A stretch of 64,000 nucleotides of DNA, taken from positions 1 to 64,000 of the forward strand of contig NZ_DF968085.1 in the NCBI RefSeq assembly GCF_001047135.2. The letters are read 5' to 3'. The translations under genes and the position numbers were made by a program. The DNA is from Fructobacillus tropaeoli (GTDB taxonomy: Bacteria > Bacillota > Bacilli > Lactobacillales > Lactobacillaceae). Every line of letters begins with the position of its first letter. Within the stretch, counting starts at the first letter, position 1. Below are positions 7,620-16,533 of this stretch, one piece after another. The notes under the pieces were generated by a model. It saw nothing but the letters and a program-made list of their open reading frames with translations, did not search any database and was not told where the DNA came from.

Positions 7620-9782
7620 TTACTTTGCTGATTTGTCATCAGACTTTGCATCGTCATCTTCTTCGATAGCTGAAATGACAACCTTGCCATCAACCAAGTC
7701 AGCTGACAATGCCTTCTTACCAGGGTTATCCAAGTAGAAATCAGTTACTTGATCACGAATCTGTTGCTCAATTACTCGACGCAATGGACGAGCACCGAGG
7801 GCTTCATCATAACCATCTTCAATCAAGTGTTCCTTGACACCATCAGAAATCCGCAACGTCAAGTCCTTCTTAGCCAAGGTCTTATCCACATCCGCCAACA
7901 TCAAGTCGACGATTTGCTTCAAATCGTCCTTAGTCAAAGCTGAGAATTCAACCACACCGTTGAAACGGTTCAAGAATTCTGGACGGAAGAACTTGGACAA
8001 CCGGTCCATCAAGTCACCCTTTTCCACATCCTTGTTACCGAATCCGGCATTTGAAGTGGCAATGACCACGGTATTCTTGAAGTTTACCACGTTTCCTTGA
8101 CCGTCCGTCAAGCGACCATCATCCAAGACCTGCAAAAGCAAGGTCAAGACTTGTGGGTTAGCCTTTTCAATCTCATCCAACAAGACAATTGAATAAGGGT
8201 TACGACGAACCTTTTCTGTCAAAGTGTTGCTATTATCGTCATAGCCAACATAACCGGCTGTTGCACCAATCAACTTTGACACGGCTGTCAAATCAGAATA
8301 TTCTGACATATCCAAACGGATAATGGAGTCCTTCGAACCGAAGAGGTCTTGTGCTAACTGCTTTGCCAACTCCGTCTTACCAACACCAGTTGGTCCAACG
8401 AAGAGGAACGAACCGATTGGACGGTTTCCTTCATCAAATCCGGCACGGTTACGACGAATTGCACGGGCAACGAGGTCGACGGCCTCATCTTGACCAATAA
8501 CCTTACCAGCCAAGCGCTTGTCGATTTGCTTCAAGTGTTCGATATCTGAAGCACCCATCTGTGAAACAGGGATACCCGTCAACCGTTCAACTGCTTGAGC
8601 AACATCGTTTGGCGTTGCCTTAATCTTTTCAACGTTCTTAGCAGAATCTAACTTCTTTTGAACGTCAGCAATTTCATTCTTAACCTTCAAAGCCTTCTCA
8701 TAGTCTTCTTGACCAACAGCATCTTCTTGGTCCTTCTTCAAATCAGCTAACTTCTTTTCCAAAGAAACCTTGTCGGTTGCTGGGTTCTTAGCTGACAAAT
8801 GAGCAGCCGTCATATCAATTAAATCGATGGCCTTGTCAGGCAATGACCGTTGTGGAATATACTGCACTGAGTAATCCACAGCTGCCTGCAAGACATCCTT
8901 TGGCAATTCAACGTTGTGGTGCTTCTCGTAAAGAGGAGCGATTCCTTCCAAAATCTTCAACGTATCTGCTGCTGAAGGAGCATTAACCTTGACTTCGTTA
9001 AATCGACGAGCCAAAGCGGCGTTCTTCAAAATCGTGTTCCGGTACTCGTCTTGAGTCGTTGCACCAATCAAAGATAATTCGCCACGTGACAAGGCTGGCT
9101 TCAAAATGTCGGCCAAGCCCTTACCACCGTCTTCGCCACCGGTTGAACCAGCACCAAGAATTTGGTGGATTTCATCGAAGAACAAGACCACGTTACCAGC
9201 GTTCTTGACTTCATCAATTAACTTCTGCACGTTTTCTTCAAAGGCACCACGGTATTGCGTACCAGCCTCAAGTGCTGAAATATCAATTGAGTAAATTTGC
9301 TTATCTTGGATAGCGGCTGGCACATCCCCAGCGGCAATGGCCTGAGCCAAGCCTTCGATAACCGCCGTCTTACCAACACCGGCATCCCCAACTAAGACAG
9401 GGTTATTCTTTGTCCGTCGGCTCAAAATTTCGGCTGTTTCTTGAATTTCCTTGTTCCGGCCGATAACTGGATCAAGCAAACCATCCTTGGCTTCTTGGGT
9501 CAAGTTCCGACCTAATTTTGCCAACATGCCATCTTGCTTAATTTGTCCTGGCTTTGCGGCCTGAGGACGACCATTACCTGCTGTCTGACCTTGTTGTGCG
9601 TCATTTGGTAACTGACCAGTTTGCCGATATTGTGCAAACTCCTCTGGTGTCACTTCCCGACCGTTAATTAGATAACGGCGGTTTTCAGAGTTTAAACCAT
9701 TCAAGTTACCCATCATACTATCAAAGATATTGTTCATATCTGAGTTAAATCCGTTGTTAAATGCATCGTTTTGATTTGCCAT
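7620..9782 (-). CDS. clpL: ATP-dependent chaperone ClpL
   Basis: HSP100 chaperone that disaggregates heat- and ethanol-damaged proteins in lactic acid bacteria. The 720-residue protein has two AAA+ modules: Walker [10 protein letters not shown] with Walker [12 protein letters not shown], and Walker [10 protein letters not shown] with Walker [12 protein letters not shown], separated by a coiled-coil middle domain rich in Lys and Asp. The N-terminus lacks the ClpC repeat domain and the ClpE zinc finger and instead has the short Asn/Met-rich lead plus [18 protein letters not shown], which is typical for ClpL. GGAAGG lies upstream of the ATG. I found no clear CtsR heptamer repeat before it; it follows a small HTH gene with 61 bases between, so that gene and its operators may control it. 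Confidence 0.93.
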   Translation of the reverse strand: MANQNDAFNNGFNSDMNNIFDSMMGNLNGLNSENRRYLINGREVTPEEFAQYRQTGQLPNDAQQGQTAGNGRPQAAKPGQIKQDGMLAKLGRNLTQEAKDGLLDPVIGRNKEIQETAEILSRRTKNNPVLVGDAGVGKTAVIEGLAQAIAAGDVPAAIQDKQIYSIDISALEAGTQYRGAFEENVQKLIDEVKNAGNVVLFFDEIHQILGAGSTGGEDGGKGLADILKPALSRGELSLIGATTQDEYRNTILKNAALARRFNEVKVNAPSAADTLKILEGIAPLYEKHHNVELPKDVLQAAVDYSVQYIPQRSLPDKAIDLIDMTAAHLSAKNPATDKVSLEKKLADLKKDQEDAVGQEDYEKALKVKNEIADVQKKLDSAKNVEKIKATPNDVAQAVERLTGIPVSQMGASDIEHLKQIDKRLAGKVIGQDEAVDLVARAIRRNRAGFDEGNRPIGSFLFVGPTGVGKTELAKQLAQDLFGSKDSIIRLDMSEYSDLTAVSKLIGATAGYVGYDDNSNTLTEKVRRNPYSIVLLDEIEKANPQVLTLLLQVLDDGRLTDGQGNVVNFKNTVVIATSNAGFGNKDVEKGDLMDRLSKFFRPEFLNRFNGVVEFSALTKDDLKQIVDLMLADVDKTLAKKDLTLRISDGVKEHLIEDGYDEALGARPLRRVIEQQIRDQVTDFYLDNPGKKALSADLVDGKVVISAIEEDDDAKSDDKSAK

Positions 9783-9843
9783 AAATTAATATACCTTCCT
9801 CTTTATATAAATTTACTTTCTTTTCGAAATTGGCAGTGTCATC

Positions 9844-10125
9844 TCAACCGTCGGATTTCGAATCCCGCTTATTTTTAACGAGTGATTCTTGATCTGGATC
9901 AGGTTTCTGATAACCGTTTTCCAATTCCTTTAATACTTGCCACATTTCCATTTGCTGGGCCCGGGCTAAGGCATCTAAATCTCGTATATTTAGTGAAGTT
10001 GCCTGGCTTTGGGCCTTATTGAAAGACCGATGAATCGTCGTGTAACCATAGCCGGATTCTTTCGAAACCCGATAAATGGTTAACGACTTATCCATCAAAT
10101 AAGCCTTAATGTTAAAACGTACCAT
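9844..10125 (-). CDS. small helix-turn-helix protein upstream of clpL
   Basis: A 93-residue Cro/C1-like protein. The segment TIYRVSKESGYGYTTIHRSF reads as the HTH (about residues 16-35), followed by LNIRDLDALARAQQMEMWQVLKEL, the usual XRE third-to-fifth helices, and a charged C-terminal tail. The ATG at 10125 has GGGGTGA six bases upstream; a GTG three codons earlier lies inside that site and is less likely. It is first in a likely two-gene unit with clpL and has two overlapping palindromes 60-100 bases upstream, so autoregulation is plausible. I do not recognise a studied homologue. Confidence 0.75.
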   Translation of the reverse strand: MVRFNIKAYLMDKSLTIYRVSKESGYGYTTIHRSFNKAQSQATSLNIRDLDALARAQQMEMWQVLKELENGYQKPDPDQESLVKNKRDSKSDG

Positions 10126-10187
10126 TCTGATCACCCCAGTTTTGATATCTCTTTTCTAACATTTTCTTCCTCCTCCACATCTATTAT

Positions 10188-10223
10188 TATAACACATATG
10201 TGGTATAACACAAGTGTGCTATA
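10188..10223. promoter_or_regulatory. two overlapping palindromic operators
   Basis: Two 20-bp sites, 10188-10207 and 10204-10223, each begin TATAACACA and end in TGTGSTATA-type sequence; they share the central TATA. The dyad centres are 16 bp apart. They lie between the HTH-clpL unit and the divergent DUF998 gene. Confidence 0.65.
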
Positions 10224-10262
10224 TTATTTTTTTTATTTTTTGATTAAAATAGAGTAGTTGCC

Positions 10263-10289
10263 CTAGAGCCAAGCGGTTCTAGCTATAAT
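10263..10289 (+). promoter_or_regulatory. -10 box and dyad of the DUF998 gene
   Basis: TATAAT at 10284-10289 is directly preceded by CTAGAGCC (10263-10270), AAGC and GGTTCTAG (10275-10282), an 8-bp inverted repeat with one wobble that fills the -35/-10 spacer and looks like an operator. Confidence 0.5.
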
Positions 10290-10335
10290 GATTCCAGCAA
10301 AATAAAAACTATTTTCCTATAAAAAGGGGTGCCGA

Positions 10336-11508
10336 ATGGCCAACCAGCGTTACGAAATCGAAATTCCAGAAGAGGCCGTCAATGATCTCGACTTAACTGA
10401 CGGGGCCAAACTCGGCCTAGTTGTCAATGACGCTTCCTTAACTTTGACACCAGTCCTAACTGAAAACAATAAACAGGAACTCTCAATCCGGCGGTTTTTG
10501 GTGCCATCATTCTTGGCAACCATCGCCTTTGCCTTTTGGATTTTATGGCAAAAAAACCCTTTAATCCCGCTAACCGGCGACAGCTCACTAGCAACAGCCG
10601 TGATTTTCTTTGGTGAAATTACTGGAATGGGGTCCTTTATCCGTCTTCACCTCAAAAATATCCGCCAAGAAAAAGACCTAATTAAGAAGAAAACCGACAC
10701 GCGTCTCGCACCAACCCTGTTTTTTTCAATCGCCCTCATTCAGGCCTTTGCCATGATTGCTTTTTTCTGGGCAATTGGCTACCTCTTTCAGGCGGCAATC
10801 TTTGACCGATTGACGGCGACCATCCTCTTTTTCGTCTTTGTCAGTATCGTCAACTATTTAATGGTTTACACCGTCACACTAATTTCCACGCCCTTTATGA
10901 TGGTCCTTTTGATTATTACCATTGTCTGCGGGGTCCTAGTGGCCATGGTAACCAACTCGCGCCTTTTATGGTGGCAGCATAATTTTTCTTTTTTGGGCAC
11001 GGCCAAGGCTCACTTTTCCTGGACCTTTAACGCTACATTAATCATTGCCGGCATCCTCTGGGGAACTTTAATTGACTATTTGTTTGTGCCTATTCAAAAG
11101 CGCTACAAACAGCACCACCGACTGACCATTTTAAGGGTCTTTCTAACATTTGATGCCCTGTGCTTGTTGGCCATCGGTGCACTTCCAAATAATCCCGGCC
11201 TTCTCCATATCGCCCATGACACAGCGGCCAACTTGTTAATTGTTGGTACGGGTGGGCCCATGCTTTTAATTTACTGGCTTTTGCCCAATGCCAACCGCGA
11301 ATTTAAACTCTTTTCATTAGGAACCGCTCTCAGCATGGTAGTCACCGCCTTTCTCTTCTACGGGATTCGCTACTTGTCTTTGACCGCCTTTGAAATCATC
11401 ATTTTAGGCCTTGGTATTTCTTGGCTCTTGCTTTTAATGCAAAATATTCATATGCTGTACGAGACGAAATCACAATCGTACCAAGTCACACTCAAATCAA
11501 TTGAATAA
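10336..11508 (+). CDS. DUF998-type membrane protein with N-terminal AbrB-like domain
   Basis: A 390-residue protein of unknown function. Residues 1-45 (RYEIEIPEEAVNDLDLTDG, then GLVVNDASLTLTPV) have the pattern of a swapped-hairpin AbrB/MazE DNA-binding domain. From about residue 50 there are roughly ten hydrophobic segments: about 50-70, 80-95, 125-150, 160-180, 185-205, 230-250, 265-285, 295-315, 320-345 and 350-370, as in the DUF998 family. A membrane-tethered regulator is one reading; an oligomerising cytoplasmic cap is another. AAAGGGG precedes the ATG. It has its own promoter with a dyad and is followed by rlmD only 41 bases later, so both may be co-transcribed. Confidence 0.75.
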   Translation: MANQRYEIEIPEEAVNDLDLTDGAKLGLVVNDASLTLTPVLTENNKQELSIRRFLVPSFLATIAFAFWILWQKNPLIPLTGDSSLATAVIFFGEITGMGSFIRLHLKNIRQEKDLIKKKTDTRLAPTLFFSIALIQAFAMIAFFWAIGYLFQAAIFDRLTATILFFVFVSIVNYLMVYTVTLISTPFMMVLLIITIVCGVLVAMVTNSRLLWWQHNFSFLGTAKAHFSWTFNATLIIAGILWGTLIDYLFVPIQKRYKQHHRLTILRVFLTFDALCLLAIGALPNNPGLLHIAHDTAANLLIVGTGGPMLLIYWLLPNANREFKLFSLGTALSMVVTAFLFYGIRYLSLTAFEIIILGLGISWLLLLMQNIHMLYETKSQSYQVTLKSIE

Positions 11509-11549
11509 AATCAGAACCCGCTTTTGTACCATGAAAAGGAATGACACCG

Positions 11550-13049
11550 ATGTCAGCAGAAAAAAATAACACTCATCAAAAGACCGTCAGTCGGTCAAAG
11601 AGTTCAGTGCGCAATCAGGGACAGGGGAATCGCTCCCGCCCTAACCGTTACTCAAAAAATCAGGGTAACAGTTCCAACCGCCACCAACCCGTTGAGGTCA
11701 AAATTGGGCAAAAGTTCCCATTAACCATCAAACGCCTTGGTATTAATGGTGAAGGAATCGGCTACTTTAAGCGCAAGATTGTCTTCATCCCTGGTGCCTT
11801 GCCAGGCGAAGTCGTTACCGCTAAGGTAACTGATTTTACCGAAAAGTATATTGAGGCTAAGGTTGTCACGATTCGCGAAGAAAGCCAGGACCGCGTCACG
11901 CCAGAAGATCCGGCTGCTGACCTGGTTGGTGGCTTCGAACTCGCCCACCTTTCTTACCCAGCCCAATTAGCCTTCAAAAAAGACCTAATCGTGCAGGCCT
12001 TAGAAAAGTTCCAACCCAAGGGCTTTGAACACTATCAAATCAACGACACGATTGGGATGGACGTCCCCTACCACTACCGCAATAAGGCTTCCTTACCAAT
12101 TCGTAAGATTAAAGGCGAAGTCAAATTAGGGCTCTACAAGCGTGGCACCCACGATATCGTGGACTTACCAACAATCGCTACCCAAGATGAAACATCAATG
12201 GCCATCGTTCGTCAGGTTGGCCAAATTTTGTCCGACGCTTCTGTTTCCTTTTACAACGAGGCCAAGAACACCGGTCTGGTCAAAACCATCATCGTTCGTG
12301 CCAACCAAGAGGGCCAGGCCCAATTGGTACTGGTCACAAATGTCGAGGAATTCCCTGGTCGTTTAGCGGTCATCGATGCCCTAACGGAAAAGATTCCTGC
12401 CCTGACTGGTATTTTCCAAAATATCAATTTTGGTAAGACATCGCTCATTTGGGGTGATGAAACCATCAAGCTTTGGGGTGATGACTACCTCCATGAGGAA
12501 ATCTTAGGACTAAACTTTGCCTTTTCCCCACGGGCCTTCTTGCAACTGAACCACGAGCAGATGACCAAAACCTACGAAATCGCGATTAAGGCACTGGACC
12601 TCAACAAGGATGACACCCTAGTCGATGCCTATTCAGGGGTTGGGACCCTTGGGCTATCAATGGCCTTCTTGGTTAAGGAAGTTCGCGGAATGGAAGTAAT
12701 CCCAGAAGCCGTTGAAGATGCTCGCCTAAACGCTGAAGAAAACGGTATCGAAAACGCCTTCTATGAAGTCGGAACGGCCGAAAAGGTCTTTCCAAAGTGG
12801 GCTAAGGAAGGCTTTGCGCCAACTGCCGTGGTCGTCGATCCGCCACGACCAGGTTTGGATGATGCCTTCAAGAGGGCTTTACTTAAGACAAAGCCTAAAA
12901 AATTAGTCTATATTTCTTGCAACCCATCGACGCTAGCCCGTGACTTAGCAGACCTCGATTCTGCCTATCAAGTGGACTTTATTCAACCAATCGACATGTT
13001 TCCTCAGACTCCCCGTTGGGAAGGCGTCGTCAAACTGTCACTGAAATAA
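11550..13049 (+). CDS. rlmD: 23S rRNA (uracil-5-)-methyltransferase RlmD/RumA family
   Basis: Transfers a methyl group from S-adenosylmethionine to C5 of uridine in 23S rRNA. The 499-residue protein starts with a basic Asn/Ser/Gln-rich tail, then a TRAM domain (about residues 50-110, KRLGINGEGIGYFKRK), a middle insertion, the SAM motif VDAYSGVGTLGLSMA, VVVDPPRPGLD and the catalytic cysteine in YISCNPSTLARDL. The four-cysteine iron-sulfur motif of E. coli RumA is absent, as in many Firmicute members. The ATG at 11550 is preferred, because AAAGGA sits 9 bases upstream; an ATG nine bases earlier overlaps that site. A terminator follows. Confidence 0.93.
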   Translation: MSAEKNNTHQKTVSRSKSSVRNQGQGNRSRPNRYSKNQGNSSNRHQPVEVKIGQKFPLTIKRLGINGEGIGYFKRKIVFIPGALPGEVVTAKVTDFTEKYIEAKVVTIREESQDRVTPEDPAADLVGGFELAHLSYPAQLAFKKDLIVQALEKFQPKGFEHYQINDTIGMDVPYHYRNKASLPIRKIKGEVKLGLYKRGTHDIVDLPTIATQDETSMAIVRQVGQILSDASVSFYNEAKNTGLVKTIIVRANQEGQAQLVLVTNVEEFPGRLAVIDALTEKIPALTGIFQNINFGKTSLIWGDETIKLWGDDYLHEEILGLNFAFSPRAFLQLNHEQMTKTYEIAIKALDLNKDDTLVDAYSGVGTLGLSMAFLVKEVRGMEVIPEAVEDARLNAEENGIENAFYEVGTAEKVFPKWAKEGFAPTAVVVDPPRPGLDDAFKRALLKTKPKKLVYISCNPSTLARDLADLDSAYQVDFIQPIDMFPQTPRWEGVVKLSLK

Positions 13050-13058
13050 AAAGAAAGA

Positions 13059-13092
13059 AAAGAGCCGTTTTATTTAGCGGCTCTTTCTTTTA
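13059..13092 (+). terminator. terminator of rlmD
   Basis: AAAGAGCCG (13059-13067) pairs with CGGCTCTTT (13078-13086), then CTTTT. Confidence 0.85.
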
Positions 13093-13139
13093 TAATAAAA
13101 ATAATGTGATTTTTATCTTTTGGAAAGGCGGATGCTTCT

Positions 13140-13850
13140 ATGTACCACCGTGATGGACGATATTTTGAATTAAGTTGGCGACAGATTTACTTTTATTTTT
13201 TGCTTTCACTAACACTTGATGCCCTTGGAAACGGGCTCTCCGTGGCAACGAACCTTGGTTCCGCGCCGTGGACTGCCGGCGCAGCCAATTTGGCTCACGT
13301 TACCGGAGTGCCGATTTCGATTTATCTGGCAGCAACGACTGTTTTGGTTGCGATTGCCAATATCTTTTTAGCTAAAAAATTTGTTTTGAAGCGTTTCCTA
13401 GGAAATATCACCTTCGGCCTTCTTTTTTCCTTTTTAGCCGGCTTTTTCAATACCATTTTTGTTCAGATGGGTGTTCGGACAGTCCCACTGTGGCTCCGCA
13501 TCCCACTCGATCTTTTTGGTGTTGCCGTCGTTGGAGTCGCCATTTCGGTTTACCAGCGGGTGAACTTCATCCTTCATCCGATTGATGATATGACCAACAT
13601 CCTGCGCTTCTCCTACTTCCGGGGCTCCGCTCCCAAGGCACAAATTTCCAACTTTATTTTTGCCATTGGTATTTCTTTGGCTTGTTGGGCCTATTCGGGT
13701 AGTATCGTTTCCATTAACATCGGAACGGCCGTCTCCTTCTTCTTGCAGGGACAAATTATCGCCTGGTCCGACAACCTCGTCTTCCCTCACCTTGTTCACG
13801 GCAATATGGATTTAACCCACAAGGATATTCCAGTCCAAAACAAGGATTAA
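13140..13850 (+). CDS. YczE/YyaS/YitT-family membrane protein
   Basis: A 236-residue integral membrane protein with about five to six hydrophobic segments. The family signature is the early LDALGNGLSVATNLGSAPWT (about residues 26-45) followed by VTGVPISIYLAATTV and a later HPIDDMTNILR. Members are of unknown transport or signalling role; Bacillus YczE influences surfactin production. It is flanked by terminators on both sides, so it is a single-gene unit; GGAAAGG lies upstream of the ATG. Confidence 0.8.
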   Translation: MYHRDGRYFELSWRQIYFYFLLSLTLDALGNGLSVATNLGSAPWTAGAANLAHVTGVPISIYLAATTVLVAIANIFLAKKFVLKRFLGNITFGLLFSFLAGFFNTIFVQMGVRTVPLWLRIPLDLFGVAVVGVAISVYQRVNFILHPIDDMTNILRFSYFRGSAPKAQISNFIFAIGISLACWAYSGSIVSINIGTAVSFFLQGQIIAWSDNLVFPHLVHGNMDLTHKDIPVQNKD

Positions 13851-13867
13851 AAATCAGCTTCAAACAA

Positions 13868-13909
13868 CAAAAAGGCACTCACGTTTCAAATCGAACGCGA
13901 GTGCCTTTT
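13868..13909. terminator. bidirectional terminator between yczE-like gene and folT
   Basis: AAAGGCACTC (13871-13880) and GAGTGCCTTTT (13899-13909) form the stem, extended by CGTT/AACG. A and T runs on the two sides suit both convergent genes. Confidence 0.85.
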
Positions 13910-13991
13910 CAGTTTACTAGCAAAGAGAACCATAAAAGCCACTTTGCACCGTGAGCCAATCCCGTTTTCGAATTGGGATTGACCTGATTTT

Positions 13992-14618
13992 TTATGCTTT
14001 TGTTTGAATTGAATCAGCTTGCGCCGTTTCCTTCCTCTGTGGTGCAAAGAATTGTTGACCAATCTGGGTCACAATACGGTTATTCAAAACCAAATAAGTT
14101 AGAATCAACTGGATTGGGAAGAAAATCAATTGCTTTGGCAACCGGGCTGATAACATGGCCGAAAAGACCGACCATGAATGTTGTGGTGAGTACATGACCA
14201 TCAAGGCAAAGGTATTCACTAAAAAGTTAACCACAAAGGTAATCAGCAAAACGGCCACCAGGATTTTACCCCAGTGAACGGTTTTTGTCAGCGGCTGTTG
14301 GTAGAAGAACCCACCATAAATGAGTCCAGCTAACACAACGCCAAAGGCCATAATTGGCGACCAGGCGCCATGGGCCACAAAAAAGGTCACGTTAACGAAG
14401 TCGAGTAAGACCATCACCAGCATCGTCCAGATTGGACCGAAGAACCGTCCCATCAGAGACGATGCCAAAAAGACAAAAGAAATCTTGATGGTTGGTGTCA
14501 GCATGACTGAAAACTTACCGATAACCAACGACAGGGCCATTAAGACCGCTAGCAAAACGAGCTGTTGGATCGACAAAGAAGACAGCCCCCACTGCTTGAA
14601 AACTGTGTGCTTGTTCAT
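13992..14618 (-). CDS. folT: folate ECF transporter substrate-binding subunit FolT
   Basis: S-component that binds folates and joins a shared energy-coupling module (EcfA, EcfA', EcfT, not in this window). The 208-residue protein has six hydrophobic segments, including LVLLAVLMALSLVIGKF, FVFLASSLMGRFFGP, PIMAFGVVLAGLIYGGFF and the TFVVNFLVNTFALMVMY stretch. FGPIW and the MLSARLPKQLIFFPIQ segment match folate-type S-components. The ATG at 14618 is set by GGAGG nine bases upstream. The THF riboswitch just upstream supports folate rather than another vitamin. Confidence 0.93.
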   Translation of the reverse strand: MNKHTVFKQWGLSSLSIQQLVLLAVLMALSLVIGKFSVMLTPTIKISFVFLASSLMGRFFGPIWTMLVMVLLDFVNVTFFVAHGAWSPIMAFGVVLAGLIYGGFFYQQPLTKTVHWGKILVAVLLITFVVNFLVNTFALMVMYSPQHSWSVFSAMLSARLPKQLIFFPIQLILTYLVLNNRIVTQIGQQFFAPQRKETAQADSIQTKA

Positions 14619-14627
14619 ATTCTTGAA

Positions 14628-14742
14628 CCTCCTAAAGGAGCGTTCACCGGGTTGGTGAATGCGAAACCCGTACCGCACATAAATGTTTCGTCAGTGGCTC
14701 ACATTCCGTTTCCACTGCACTTAACGCACGGGTTCCTACCCC
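14628..14742 (-). promoter_or_regulatory. THF riboswitch with translational expression platform
   Basis: On the minus strand: GGGGTAGG, AACCCGT, GCGTTAAGTG, GGAAACGGAATGT, GACGAAAC, GTGCGGT, ACGGGTT, TCGCATTCACC. The AACCCGT/ACGGGTT helix is perfect and the conserved GCGTTAAGTG and CGAAAC parts match tetrahydrofolate aptamers. After the aptamer (about 14654-14742) the 3' strand TTCACC can pair instead with GGTGAA (minus strand, 14643-14648), and CTCC (complement of 14637-14640) can pair with the GGAGG site of folT (complement of 14628-14632). No T run follows, so control of translation is likely. Confidence 0.9.
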
Positions 14743-14848
14743 ATATTTATTTTTTGCCAACTATTATTTTATTCAAAAATGATTTTCTTGAAATAAAACG
14801 AACAATCAACGATATATATTATATCACGTTCGTTTATCTTAATCCAAA

Positions 14849-14882
14849 GAAAAATGCCACCATCGCAATGGTGGCATTTTTA
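14849..14882 (-). terminator. terminator of prfC
   Basis: AATGCCACCAT and ATGGTGGCATT arms around a short GCGA-type loop, T-flanked, two bases after the prfC stop. Confidence 0.88.
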
Positions 14883-14883
14883 C

Positions 14884-16395
14884 TTACATCTTTGCTTCCA
14901 ATTGAACGTCCGGATACTTATCCTTGAACCAGTTCAATGCAAAATTATTTTCAAATAAGAAGACGGGACGGTCATAGCGATCCTTGACCAACAAGTTCCG
15001 CGATGAAGCCATCTTTTCGTCCACTTGGTCTGGGTTAATCCAGCGGGCAACCTTCGAACCAATCGGCTCAAATTGAATTTCAACGTTATATTCATTTTCC
15101 ATTCGGAATTTGAATACTTCGAATTGCAATTGTCCAACGGCACCAAGAATATATTCGCTTGAGTTCCATGACTTATAAAGCTGAATGGTTCCTTCTTGGA
15201 CCAATTGGGTAATGCCCTTGTGATATGACTTTTGCTTCATCACATCCTTGGCAATGACCTTGTTAAAGTACTCAGGAGTAAAGGTTGGTAAATCAGGGAA
15301 ATGCACAGCCTTCTTACCAGAGAAAATCGTATCCCCAATTTGGAAGTTCCCGGTATCATAAACACCGATAATATCGCCCGGAACGGCTCCCTGAACGTTT
15401 TCACGCTCTTCCGCCATAAACTGGGTCACATTGGCCAAACGAAGCTTCTTACCCGTTCTTTCCAGCGTGACATCCATGCCCCGTTCAAAAGCACCGGAGA
15501 CAATTCGCACAAAAGCGATTCGGTCACGGTGACGAGGATCCATGTTGGCTTGAATCTTAAAGACAAATCCAGTAAATTCAGGATTATCTGGTTCAATCAC
15601 TCGGTCATCAACTGTTGTGACCGGCGCAGGCATTGGCGCGTAAGTCAGGTATTCTCGCAAAAATTCGGTCACACCGAAGTTCGCTAAGGCGGAACCAAAG
15701 AAGACAGGTGTTAACTTACCCGTGGCAACGGCCTCTTCATCAAATTGGTTCCCAGCATCTTCCAACAATTCGACTTCATCCAAACCTTCTTGACGAACTT
15801 CTGGATGATCAGCTGCATTTTTAAAGGGAATCATTTCCTTTTGCTTCAAATCATAAATGCCCTGCAAAATCTGTCCAGACCCAATTGGCCAGTTCATTGG
15901 GTATGCTTGGATCCCCAGAATGCTTTCCAATTCGTCAACCAAATCTAATGGTGACCGGGCATCACGATCAATCTTGTTAAAGAAGGTGAAGACAGGAATC
16001 CCACGTTTTGAAACGATCTCAAACAGCTTCTTGGTTTGTGGCTCAATTCCCTTCGCGGCATCAACAACCATGACAACCGAATCAACGGCCATCAGTGTTC
16101 GATAAGTATCTTCCGAGAAATCTTCGTGCCCCGGTGTATCCAAAATGTTGATACGTTTACCCTCATAGTCAAACTGCAAGACAGATGAGGTAACAGAGAT
16201 ACCACGCTGTTGCTCAATGGCCATCCAGTCCGATGAAGCCATCTTCTTGGCCCCACGACCCTTGACCGTTCCGGCTTCGCGAATAACGCCACCATGGAGG
16301 AGTAATTGCTCCGTTAAGGTTGTTTTTCCCGCATCGGGATGGGAAATAATGGCGAATGTCCGCCGATTTTGTAATTCTTGTTCAAAGTTTTCCAT
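14884..16395 (-). CDS. prfC: peptide chain release factor 3
   Basis: Translational GTPase that recycles RF1/RF2 from the ribosome after termination. The 503-residue protein has the G1 motif [15 protein letters not shown]2 region [11 protein letters not shown]3 [12 protein letters not shown] and G4 FNKIDRD, then domain II ([15 protein letters not shown]) and domain III ([18 protein letters not shown]). Length is close to the family norm. The ATG at 16395 must be the start, since an in-frame TAA lies 13 bases upstream and the first residues match the family, yet no Shine-Dalgarno sequence precedes it; a TAAAAT box ends only 9 bases before the ATG, which suggests a leaderless message. It is isolated by terminators on both sides. 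Confidence 0.95.
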   Translation of the reverse strand: MENFEQELQNRRTFAIISHPDAGKTTLTEQLLLHGGVIREAGTVKGRGAKKMASSDWMAIEQQRGISVTSSVLQFDYEGKRINILDTPGHEDFSEDTYRTLMAVDSVVMVVDAAKGIEPQTKKLFEIVSKRGIPVFTFFNKIDRDARSPLDLVDELESILGIQAYPMNWPIGSGQILQGIYDLKQKEMIPFKNAADHPEVRQEGLDEVELLEDAGNQFDEEAVATGKLTPVFFGSALANFGVTEFLREYLTYAPMPAPVTTVDDRVIEPDNPEFTGFVFKIQANMDPRHRDRIAFVRIVSGAFERGMDVTLERTGKKLRLANVTQFMAEERENVQGAVPGDIIGVYDTGNFQIGDTIFSGKKAVHFPDLPTFTPEYFNKVIAKDVMKQKSYHKGITQLVQEGTIQLYKSWNSSEYILGAVGQLQFEVFKFRMENEYNVEIQFEPIGSKVARWINPDQVDEKMASSRNLLVKDRYDRPVFLFENNFALNWFKDKYPDVQLEAKM

Positions 16396-16404
16396 AATAA
16401 GCTT

Positions 16405-16410
16405 ATTTTA
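16405..16410 (-). promoter_or_regulatory. -10 box of prfC, probable leaderless start
   Basis: TAAAAT on the minus strand, nine bases before the ATG and right after the T run of the opp terminator. The -35 region is poor. Confidence 0.45.
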
Positions 16411-16414
16411 CATG

Positions 16415-16444
16415 AAAAAAGCGCTCAGGGCTAGGGCTGAGCGC
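16415..16444 (-). terminator. terminator of the opp operon
   Basis: GCGCTCAG (16421-16428) and CTGAGCGC (16437-16444) form a perfect 8-bp stem with 8-nt loop, followed on the minus strand by TTTTTT. A second IR (ACTGTTTT/AAAACAGT, about 16490-16511) precedes it after the oppF stop. Confidence 0.85.
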
Positions 16445-16533
16445 AGAAACATCTACTTTCAGTTCATCCTGAAACGCTTTTTTAATTTAAACTGTTTTAG
16501 TTAGAAAACAGTGGGCACGTAAAGTGACCTGAT

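Noticed and set aside
7402-7737. 111-codon plus-strand frame between the riboswitch and clpL
   Set aside because: It runs through the tandem repeat and the clpL terminator into clpL antisense; composition follows the repeat, not a protein.
9783-10335. CtsR heptamer repeats before clpL
   Set aside because: No direct GGTCAAA-type repeat found on either strand; the dyads present are of a different kind.
13434-13799. 121-codon minus-strand frame
   Set aside because: Antisense to the YczE-like membrane gene, no start signal.
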